This document shows, piece by piece, positions 43,137 to 50,390 of a DNA stretch of 64,000 nt. The stretch is from Nocardia sp. NBC_01327. Lineage in GTDB: Bacteria; Actinomycetota; Actinomycetes; Mycobacteriales; Mycobacteriaceae. Location: assembly GCF_035958815.1 (NCBI RefSeq), contig NZ_CP108383.1:1612001-1676000 (forward strand). Reading direction: 5' to 3'. The notes under the pieces were generated by a model. The model was not told the origin of the DNA. It did not search any database and worked only from the letters and a program-made list of their open reading frames with translations. The translations under genes were made by a program, and so were the position numbers. The stretch's first letter is position 1. Each line of letters starts with the position of its first letter.

Positions 43137-44348
43137 TCACCAGGTGCTGTTTGCCAGCAATCCGTACTGTGCGGCGGCCCGCTGATGGGCATCGTCCAAC
43201 TGATCGCTCTCCACCGTCGCAACGTATTGGCGATACGTCACCACACAGCGGAAGCGCTTGATCTCGAAGCTGTCCTGAATCGGGTTTTCGCCGCATTTCG
43301 AATTCGGCAGCACCGCCGGTGGATCGGCCGGGCCCGGATAGGTCTTGTCGAGAATCACGCCCGCCAGCTTTGTCGCGGCGGCGGTATCGCGGGTTCGGTA
43401 CAGCATGCTGCTGCTCGCCATTTCCGAACTCTTCGAGAAGCGGTCCACTCCAGCGAGTTTCATCAGGCGCGACCAATAGTCCTGATCGCCGACCTGATTC
43501 AGGAAGCCGCGCAATTCGTAGCGCGCCTCGGTCTGTGGGTCCGGAATGCCGAAAGCGCTGGGCGACAGCGTCTGCCGCAACATATCGTCCGGATCGTCGG
43601 GCAGGCGCAGCGCATCCTCTTTGCTGAGCGGTTTCAATCCGTCCAGCAGCGGCAGTTCGGTGTCGTACACCTTCTCGGCGAGGGCGGTCAGCGGGTCGGC
43701 CTCCGACGTCTTCTCACCCACCATGAGGTCGACGACATAGTTGCCGTGCGCCAGCGTCGATCCCATCGAGGCGACACCGGGACGCCAATGTGCGTGCGCG
43801 GCAGGATATTTGGCCAAGGTGAGCGGCTGATTCACATCCGCCGCGACCCCGAAGTCCGCGGCGTCCAGTTCGGCGGCCGCCTTGGCCGCGGCGGCCTCGT
43901 CCGGAAACTGCACGACGGTGACCACGGTGAACCCCAGATCACCCGGTATCGGCTCATCCCTGTTGAGCTGCCGGTCCGCATTGCTGGCGCTGACACCGAA
44001 CAGCATGCCATTGTTCGCGAGCACCGGCCGGGAAACCGCCGCGAGCATGGTCGCGCTGTCGGAGTTGGTGAAGGCCGTCATCCCGGTGCCGAATTTGAGC
44101 GTCGGATCGATCTCCGGACCATTGACCACCTGATCGGCCAGCCGCATGGACGCCAGGTTCAGGCCGGAGGACAGGGAGGGATAGAAGACGTACCGCTGCT
44201 CCAGCGGTGCGGTGGAGTACGGCCCCACATCCAGTGTGCGCACATCGATTTCGCCCGGATGCGCCGTACCGTCGACGTGCGCTCCGCACCCGGTCAGCGC
44301 GAATGCGGTGATGGCCAGCGCCCCGCCGCGAATTCGTCGTGAAAGCAT
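43137..44348 (-). CDS. Putative lipoprotein (paralogue 1)
   Basis: A 403-residue secreted lipoprotein. The signal peptide has an Arg-rich start, a hydrophobic core and lipobox ALTGC at about residues 19-23. The mature part has no enzyme motif I recognise. It has NSKCGENP and FRCVVTYRQYVATVESDQLDDAHQR near the C-terminus, closely matched by the neighbouring paralogue, so the two form a family with a conserved Cys pair. It lies 12 bases after that paralogue in a kinase-led operon. A GTG at 44351 is an alternative start. The function is unknown. Confidence 0.8.
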   Translation of the reverse strand: MLSRRIRGGALAITAFALTGCGAHVDGTAHPGEIDVRTLDVGPYSTAPLEQRYVFYPSLSSGLNLASMRLADQVVNGPEIDPTLKFGTGMTAFTNSDSATMLAAVSRPVLANNGMLFGVSASNADRQLNRDEPIPGDLGFTVVTVVQFPDEAAAAKAAAELDAADFGVAADVNQPLTLAKYPAAHAHWRPGVASMGSTLAHGNYVVDLMVGEKTSEADPLTALAEKVYDTELPLLDGLKPLSKEDALRLPDDPDDMLRQTLSPSAFGIPDPQTEARYELRGFLNQVGDQDYWSRLMKLAGVDRFSKSSEMASSSMLYRTRDTAAATKLAGVILDKTYPGPADPPAVLPNSKCGENPIQDSFEIKRFRCVVTYRQYVATVESDQLDDAHQRAAAQYGLLANSTW

Positions 44349-44363
44349 CACAGTCCCCCCGGC

Positions 44364-45587
44364 TCAGTGTGCATTGACCAGAATGGCGTACTGCGCGGAG
44401 ATACGCTGCTGCGCGTCCAGCAGCTGGCCCGCCGACACCTCGGCGGCGTATCGGCCGTACGAGACGAAGCAGTAGTGCGCGATCGCCGCGAACTCGGGAC
44501 CGATGTACTTGCGGCATTTGGCATTCGGCAGATTCTTCGGCGAATCGGCGGGCCGGAACAGCCGTGAGGTTTCACTGTGCGCCGCGACGATCTTGGCGGC
44601 GCCCGCGGCATCGCGGGCGCGGTAGACGTAGTTGCCCTTCCACGCCACCCGGTCCACGCCCGCGTCGTCGAAGAGCTTGATCTCGTCGGGCCCCTGTACG
44701 ACCTGCAACCCGCCCTGGCGGTCGTACACACCCGGCATACCGGCCTGATCGGGATCATCGGCGAAGGTGGGCAGCGCACGCGCCATGACGCCGTCCGGAT
44801 CCACCGGCACCTCCATGAGCTTATCCACCGGCGTGGCCGGGAATGCGGCGAGCGCGGGCGGTATGACATCCAGGCTGCGCTGCACCCGGCCGATCTGCTT
44901 GGGCAGATCCCGGGAGCCGATCGCACTCAGGACACTGTCGAAGATACTGGTGAGAATGACGAATCTGCCGGTGGCATACCAGGATCGGACCGGACCGCCG
45001 TCACTGTTCTCGGCCAGGGCGTAGGCGGCCGGATACTTGTCGATCCGGATCCGCTCGGCGCCGGGGGTGGCGTCGAAATCGGCCTGCCCGAGCGCCTGCG
45101 CCGCATCGGCCGCGGATTTGTCGTCGGTGAAGAGCAGGACGATGTTCTCCAGCTCGTACGACAGGCTGACCTTCTCATCGGATTTGCCGCTGCTGACGAA
45201 TCCGGACAGGAATCCCTGTGCGGCGGAGTTCAATACGGCCGGATCGGCGGCGACGCGGCTGTGGATCGCCTGCGAACCGAAGTCGACGAAGGTGCGCACC
45301 GTGACGCCCATGGCCTGCGCCGGATACTTGACCTCCGGATCGACCTGCACGGGCAGCGGTATATAGCCGCCCATTCGCATGGCCTCGACCTGCCTGGCCA
45401 TATCGAAGACGGTCGGCTTGCCGTAGTACTTGGGCTGGGTGGGCAGGTTTCCGACATCCAGGCTCGCCAGGTTCACGACCGGTACGGGAAGGGTGGCAGG
45501 TGTGTGGGATCCGGATCCGCAGGCGGCCGTCAGGGCGACCGCCAGCGCTATCGTGGCGCTGAGCGCCGCCCGCCCCAGTTTCCGCAT
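44364..45587 (-). CDS. Putative lipoprotein (paralogue 2)
   Basis: A 407-residue lipoprotein with lipobox LTAAC at about residues 19-23. It shares with its neighbour the early VVNLASLDVGNL segment (compare IDVRTLDVGPY) and the C-terminal NAKCRKYI, CFVSYGRYAAEVS and LLDAQQRISAQYAIL. GGAGGGG precedes the ATG. It is placed between the PknF-like kinase (33 bases upstream) and paralogue 1, which suggests one envelope-related transcription unit. The two copies have diverged well beyond a recent duplication. No known function. Confidence 0.8.
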   Translation of the reverse strand: MRKLGRAALSATIALAVALTAACGSGSHTPATLPVPVVNLASLDVGNLPTQPKYYGKPTVFDMARQVEAMRMGGYIPLPVQVDPEVKYPAQAMGVTVRTFVDFGSQAIHSRVAADPAVLNSAAQGFLSGFVSSGKSDEKVSLSYELENIVLLFTDDKSAADAAQALGQADFDATPGAERIRIDKYPAAYALAENSDGGPVRSWYATGRFVILTSIFDSVLSAIGSRDLPKQIGRVQRSLDVIPPALAAFPATPVDKLMEVPVDPDGVMARALPTFADDPDQAGMPGVYDRQGGLQVVQGPDEIKLFDDAGVDRVAWKGNYVYRARDAAGAAKIVAAHSETSRLFRPADSPKNLPNAKCRKYIGPEFAAIAHYCFVSYGRYAAEVSAGQLLDAQQRISAQYAILVNAH

Positions 45588-45620
45588 GGTTCCCCTCCGT
45601 CGGCCCGCGATCGGGCCACC

Positions 45621-47198
45621 CTACTTCACGCGGTTGTGCAGCACCGGCACGAGTTTGCTCAGCAGAACCTGTTCCGAGTCCGGGGTCCAATTGCGCATGG
45701 CGGCGACGGCGGCGGGGTCGTCGAGCGGCACCACGATGGCCCGTGAGCTGGTTATTTCGCTCGGCAGGCCGAGTAGTCCACCGCCACCGGCCTTTTCGTC
45801 ACTGCGGACGGCGACGACGTAGGAGTTGTCGGTCACCTGCAGGGAACCCCAGCCGTCCGAGGCGCGGGGCGAGGTCTCGCCGGCGGCGGGCGAGTAGGCG
45901 ACGTTGTAGACGAAGCCGAGGCTCGTCATGAAGTTCGCCTGCTGGCTGCCGGTCAGATAGATCGAGTAGTGGCCCAGGCTCGAGCTCTGCTGGTCGACGT
46001 CCACCAGCGTGATGACCTTGCCCTGGAAGGCGGGATTGTCATTGCGCGCCTGCGCCAGTGGGGTCAGGCCGCTGTTCGCCGAGGTGGGGGCGGCGGTCAC
46101 CGAGTTGGCGGCAAGGGGCTTGGCGGTGTGATCATCGCCGCTGAGGGCGACGATGCCGACACCGGCGGCGACCGCCGCCACCACCGCTCCGGCTGCCGCG
46201 CCGAGGTAGAGGCGTGTGCGCTTCTTCCTGCTCCCGGTCACCGCGGTCTTGGAAGTGACTGCGGCGCTGGCATTCTCACCCGAAGGCCGCAGCATGCCGG
46301 GCGAGGCCACCTGAATGGGATAGGTGGGGGAGGTGTGGGTGGGCACCGGGTTGTAGCCCGGCGTCAGCGCATTCGCCGCCGCATCGGTGAATTCCCGGGA
46401 GCTGTTGAAGCGATCGGCCGGATTCTTGGCCAGGGCGCGCGCGAAGAGATAGTCCAGCGCGACGGGCAGATGCGGATTCACCGCGGTGGGACGGGGCGGC
46501 GGCTCGTGTAGGTGGCCCATCATGACCATGGCCGGTTGTGTTGCCGGATAGGGGTTCTGGCCGACGAGCAGTTTGTAGAACGAGCAGGCCAGACTGTAGA
46601 TATCGGCGCGATGGTCGAGGGCGCCGCCGGAGAGCTGCTCCGGTGGGGCATAGGCGATGGTCGCCACGAAACTGCCGGTCTGGGTGAGCTCGGTGGTGTC
46701 CTCGGTGGATTTGGCCACACCGAAATCGGCCAGCAGGGCGCGCTCGTCCTCGCCGTCCACGCTGGAGAGCAGGAAATTGGCGGGTTTGATATCGCGGTGC
46801 AGCAGGCCCTTGCGGTGCGCGTAGTCCAGGCCCTTGCCGACCTGGGTGGTAATGCTCAGTGCGCGCAGCGGAGTCATGGCGGCGGGATCGCGTTTGGCCT
46901 CGGCCGAGGCGTCGGTGCCCTCCACGTACTGCATGGCGATCCAGAGCTGGCCGTTCTCCTCGCCCCGATTGTGCACCGAGACGATATTCGGATGGTCCAG
47001 GCCCGCAACCAGATTGGCCTCGCGTTCGAAGCGCGCCCGGAACTCCTGATCGCGGGACAGGTCCGCGGAGAGCACCTTGAGCGCATCCATGCGCGGCAGG
47101 CTCGGATGCTTGCCGAGATAGACGGTGCCCATGCCACCGGAGCCGAGCACCCGGACGATCCGGTAGCCGCCGACGATGGTGCCGGGACTCATCGCCAT
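45621..47198 (-). CDS. PknF-like transmembrane Ser/Thr protein kinase
   Basis: A 525-residue Hanks-type kinase. The domain covers residues ~10-275, with glycine loop LGSGGMGTVYLG, Lys41 (DALKVL), catalytic Asp136 (LLHRDIKPANF), ADFGVAKS and APPEQLSGG. A Lys/Arg-rich stretch leads to one membrane helix (LYLGAAAGAVVAAVAAGVGIVAL) and an outer domain of ~170 residues without PASTA repeats. The N-terminal part reads much like M. tuberculosis PknF. PknF phosphorylates the FHA-ABC exporter Rv1747, and a homologue of that exporter lies at 50391. AGGAG supports ATG 47198. It heads an operon with two lipoprotein genes. Confidence 0.9.
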   Translation of the reverse strand: MAMSPGTIVGGYRIVRVLGSGGMGTVYLGKHPSLPRMDALKVLSADLSRDQEFRARFEREANLVAGLDHPNIVSVHNRGEENGQLWIAMQYVEGTDASAEAKRDPAAMTPLRALSITTQVGKGLDYAHRKGLLHRDIKPANFLLSSVDGEDERALLADFGVAKSTEDTTELTQTGSFVATIAYAPPEQLSGGALDHRADIYSLACSFYKLLVGQNPYPATQPAMVMMGHLHEPPPRPTAVNPHLPVALDYLFARALAKNPADRFNSSREFTDAAANALTPGYNPVPTHTSPTYPIQVASPGMLRPSGENASAAVTSKTAVTGSRKKRTRLYLGAAAGAVVAAVAAGVGIVALSGDDHTAKPLAANSVTAAPTSANSGLTPLAQARNDNPAFQGKVITLVDVDQQSSSLGHYSIYLTGSQQANFMTSLGFVYNVAYSPAAGETSPRASDGWGSLQVTDNSYVVAVRSDEKAGGGGLLGLPSEITSSRAIVVPLDDPAAVAAMRNWTPDSEQVLLSKLVPVLHNRVK

Positions 47199-47271
47199 GC
47201 TGGGGCTCCTGATCGACTCGGTGGTACGGGGCGCTGCCAGCCGGAGCTTACCGACTGCACCTGCTCCGGGA

Positions 47272-47301
47272 TGACCCAGCGGACGCCGGTGCACGTAACC
47301 T
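47272..47301 (+). promoter_or_regulatory. Promoter candidate of the FHA protein gene
   Basis: TGACCC (47272-47277), an 18-base spacer and TAACCT (47296-47301), about 55 bases before the FHA gene and divergent from the kinase gene. This is a reasonable sigma-70-like match only. Confidence 0.4.
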
Positions 47302-47355
47302 GGTCCCTGTGTTGAACGTCCCGTGCCGCGTGTATTCCAGGGGCCGGTTCCGTTG

Positions 47356-48714
47356 ATGGATCGGCAGGTCGAGGTTGTCGCGGGCAACCATGTGCTCATG
47401 CGGGTCGCGGGGTCGGTGCTGCTGGTCGCACACCGGGAGCGGGAGCGATTGACGGCGGGTTCGCGGGCCGTGGCGGCGGCGAACGCCCTGGCAGATCTGG
47501 TGACCGAGGCGACCGGGCAGGCGCCCGGCGGTCCGGGCGCGCTGGTGGCGCGGCAGGCCACGCGCTGGCTCATGAAGGAGGCCGAGCGGATCTCGCCGGG
47601 ACAGCCGGTCGAGTTCGGCATCCTGACCGCCGCCGCGAACGGCGGCCTCGCCCTCTTCCTGCACGGTTCGGTGACCGCGGTGCTGGCCGGGCGCACGGTC
47701 GAGTACTACCGCGGCGGTGATGCGGCATTCACCGTGGACCGGGTCGCCGAGCGGCCCGCGCGGGCGGCGGCGCTGTTCGTCGAGGACGGTAAGCGGCGGG
47801 TGCCGGAGCTACCCGAGCGCGGAATCGGTTCGCTGGTGGCGGGAGTCGCGCAGGCAGTGGGCGCGGTGGTGTGGTTCGAGGGGGATTCGGCGGTGCCGGA
47901 GCCGGATCCGCCGCCTACTGCCGCCTACGAGTCGGACTCGCAGCCGATTCCGCTGGACCCCAACCTGACTCCGACCCGCACCTCGACCAGCGTTCCCGCC
48001 GGGCTGTATCTACCCCCTGCGGTGAGCGACGAGCGGGAGCTCGAATCACCGCCTGCCACGGCCGGTTACGATCCGCCTGCCGACGATTTCGATCCGCATC
48101 GCGCACCCACCGAGCGAGGTGGTGTCAAACGCGCCGAAGCAGGTGGCGCCCCGGCCGAAATGGGTACCAATCCGGCGCCGAAACCCGATCCGGATCTGCA
48201 GCGCCGGCTCGAGGCGACGGCCAAGGCCACCGCGCTCACCGTGAAGGTGCTCGGATTCAAGTGCGCGCGTGCGCATCCCAGCGATCCCCGGTCGGCGTTC
48301 TGCAGTGTGTGCGGGATGCCGGTGGATCAGACCCAGCCGGTGGCCGAGGTGATCCGGCCGCCGCTGGGCATGCTGGTGCTCGACGACGGTATGACCTACA
48401 TGCTGGCCGCCGATGCCGTGGTGGGCCGCGATCCGGAGCAGTCCGAGGCGGCGCGAGCGGGGCTGGTGCCCTTGAAGATCGACGACAATTCCGGTGGCAT
48501 GTCCCGGGCGCACGCCGAAATCCGCCTGGTGAACTGGGATGTCATGCTGATCGATCGGGGCTCGACCAACGGCACCCGGGCGCGGCTGCCCGGATACCGG
48601 GATTGGGTTCGGCTGCAATCGAATCAGCCGATGACGCTGGTTCCGGGCACCGAGATGATGCTGGGGAATCGGGTGCTGCGGCTGGAGCCGGTCGCGCCGC
48701 CGCCGTTCGGGTGA
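47356..48714 (+). CDS. FHA-domain protein with zinc-knuckle-like motif
   Basis: About 452 residues. The N-terminal ~180 residues (EVVAGNHVLMRVAGSVLLVA) form an unrecognised domain. A disordered Pro/Thr/Ser-rich linker follows, then CARAH..CSVCG (about residues 303-323), a Cys/His cluster like a zinc ribbon. The C-terminal FHA domain has VVGRDPEQSE, GMSRAHAEI and DRGSTNGTRARLPG. FHA domains bind phosphothreonine, so this is a likely reader or substrate of the divergent PknF-like kinase. The start is uncertain: ATG 47356 has an AGGGG at long spacing, GTG 47323 has none. No membrane segment is seen. Confidence 0.82.
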   Translation: MDRQVEVVAGNHVLMRVAGSVLLVAHRERERLTAGSRAVAAANALADLVTEATGQAPGGPGALVARQATRWLMKEAERISPGQPVEFGILTAAANGGLALFLHGSVTAVLAGRTVEYYRGGDAAFTVDRVAERPARAAALFVEDGKRRVPELPERGIGSLVAGVAQAVGAVVWFEGDSAVPEPDPPPTAAYESDSQPIPLDPNLTPTRTSTSVPAGLYLPPAVSDERELESPPATAGYDPPADDFDPHRAPTERGGVKRAEAGGAPAEMGTNPAPKPDPDLQRRLEATAKATALTVKVLGFKCARAHPSDPRSAFCSVCGMPVDQTQPVAEVIRPPLGMLVLDDGMTYMLAADAVVGRDPEQSEAARAGLVPLKIDDNSGGMSRAHAEIRLVNWDVMLIDRGSTNGTRARLPGYRDWVRLQSNQPMTLVPGTEMMLGNRVLRLEPVAPPPFG

Positions 48715-48715
48715 C

Positions 48716-50167
48716 CTAGGAATACCGCGAGGTGCAGGTGTTCTGGTTGCCCAGGACGCCGGCGCGGAAGGCGTCTACTCGGGAGAAGCCGCTGGGCACC
48801 GTATTGCCGTCGGTGTCGCTGGCGGCCAGGCCGTCGGTGAGCAGGCCGGAGACCGCCTCGTCCAGATCGCCGGAGGACAGCCCGATATCGCCGTCGGCCT
48901 TGGATCGACCGGGGTCGGCCATCTTTCCGGTGATCACGCCCGAGAGACAGGCCGCGCGCAGACCGGTCTTCGCGCCCTTGAGCGTCTGCCCGGTGCTCTG
49001 CTGCACCGCCAGCGCATAGCGCGAGATGAACACCACATACGCGGTGAAGGCGCCGGTCACCTTGACCGGTAGACCGTCCTGCTCATCGGTATTGGCTACG
49101 CCGCGATCGTGCAGCGCGGGCAGATCGGTGCCGATGGTATTGGTGGCCGGGCAGTAGGTGACCGGCTCGGTGTCCTTTCCATTGCGGCAGCTCATCTTCG
49201 CGCTGTCGTAGCTGTACTTCGGCTCCTTGGAGATGGGCATGATGGCGGCCATCTCCTTGGTCAGCTGGTCGAGATGGGCCTGGTCCACATCGGCTTCATC
49301 GTCCGCGCTGTCACTGCCGAGGGACTGCGGCAGATTGCCGCGCCTGCGCTCGATCTCCTTGGTGTCGATGCCTTTACAGCCCTTGGGCCCGTCGGTGAAG
49401 CCGACCTGCACGGCGGTGACGCGCTCGAACGCGGAGCCGTGCACGCTGCCCGGATCGCTCGGATTCTCATCACGAATGGCGACGGTCGTGGCCAGGATGG
49501 CGTTCAGGCCGTCGGAGGTATTGATGGTGAAATGCTTGGCCTTGCCCTCGGCCACATAGCGAATGAACGCGCCGGAGAAACAGTCGGCCTGCTGCTCCTT
49601 GACCAGGGTCGGGGTCTTGCGATTGACGATATTGGCCATGGTCTGGATGGCGTGGCCGTACTCGTGCGCGAGCACCGTCACCACCGACATCTTCCCGAAG
49701 GTGTCCTGCACGGTCGGCAGCAGCACCGTGCGGTCCCAGCCGATGGAACCGTCGAGACTGCAGAACGCGGCATTGACGAGGCGGTAGGTGCTCTCCTGGC
49801 AGAACTGCACGGACTGCGCCCGCGGGGCCTTCGCGCTCCAGGAGATGAACTTGTCGACCGGGGTGAAGGCGCCGTCGAACTCCTTCGGATACTCACCCTG
49901 CCAATAGGTTTGAATATCGTCCAGGGCATTGAGCACGAGTTTGTCGATCGGGCCGCCGTCGGAATTCGACGCTGTGAGCGTCGAATCCGGGACCCCCGTG
50001 CGCGGTCCGTTCGGACCGCTGGTGGTGGGCAGCCCGGCCACCTTGAACGGATCGTCGTAGATCGAGACCGCACGGCCGCCGATATTTCGTGTGCATCCGG
50101 TCAACAGCACCGCGATCAAGGTGAGAACGGCGAATGTCACCGTCGCCCGGCGCCCGCGCATCCCCAC
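48716..50167 (-). CDS. Neutral zinc metallopeptidase lipoprotein
   Basis: A 483-residue lipoprotein with lipobox LLTGC about 24 residues in. Its zinc motif HEYGH, with a downstream glutamate in KEQQADCFSGAF, marks the YpfJ-type neutral zinc metallopeptidases. Several Cys residues suggest disulphides outside the membrane. GTG 50167 is preceded by GAGGGAG; ATG 50161 is an alternative. It is convergent with the FHA gene (stops 1 base apart) and divergent from the FHA-ABC transporter. The substrate is unknown. Confidence 0.85.
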   Translation of the reverse strand: MGMRGRRATVTFAVLTLIAVLLTGCTRNIGGRAVSIYDDPFKVAGLPTTSGPNGPRTGVPDSTLTASNSDGGPIDKLVLNALDDIQTYWQGEYPKEFDGAFTPVDKFISWSAKAPRAQSVQFCQESTYRLVNAAFCSLDGSIGWDRTVLLPTVQDTFGKMSVVTVLAHEYGHAIQTMANIVNRKTPTLVKEQQADCFSGAFIRYVAEGKAKHFTINTSDGLNAILATTVAIRDENPSDPGSVHGSAFERVTAVQVGFTDGPKGCKGIDTKEIERRRGNLPQSLGSDSADDEADVDQAHLDQLTKEMAAIMPISKEPKYSYDSAKMSCRNGKDTEPVTYCPATNTIGTDLPALHDRGVANTDEQDGLPVKVTGAFTAYVVFISRYALAVQQSTGQTLKGAKTGLRAACLSGVITGKMADPGRSKADGDIGLSSGDLDEAVSGLLTDGLAASDTDGNTVPSGFSRVDAFRAGVLGNQNTCTSRYS

Positions 50168-50390
50168 GTCCACTCCCTCACGGCCGACCGTAAATCCACC
50201 CCGGATCGGACATTGCGGCGTACCGCGCCGTCCGAGCCTCACGCATATTATCCGCCGGGGCGCCACCGCGTCGTGCGGGTTACCTGCGGTTCCGGGCGGT
50301 TGCGGCCGTATCGATGCCTGCCGCCGGGCTCTCGGCGGACGGTCCGATACTCCCCGGGTCCGCGGCGGTGCAGCCGGTAGTATCCGGGCC

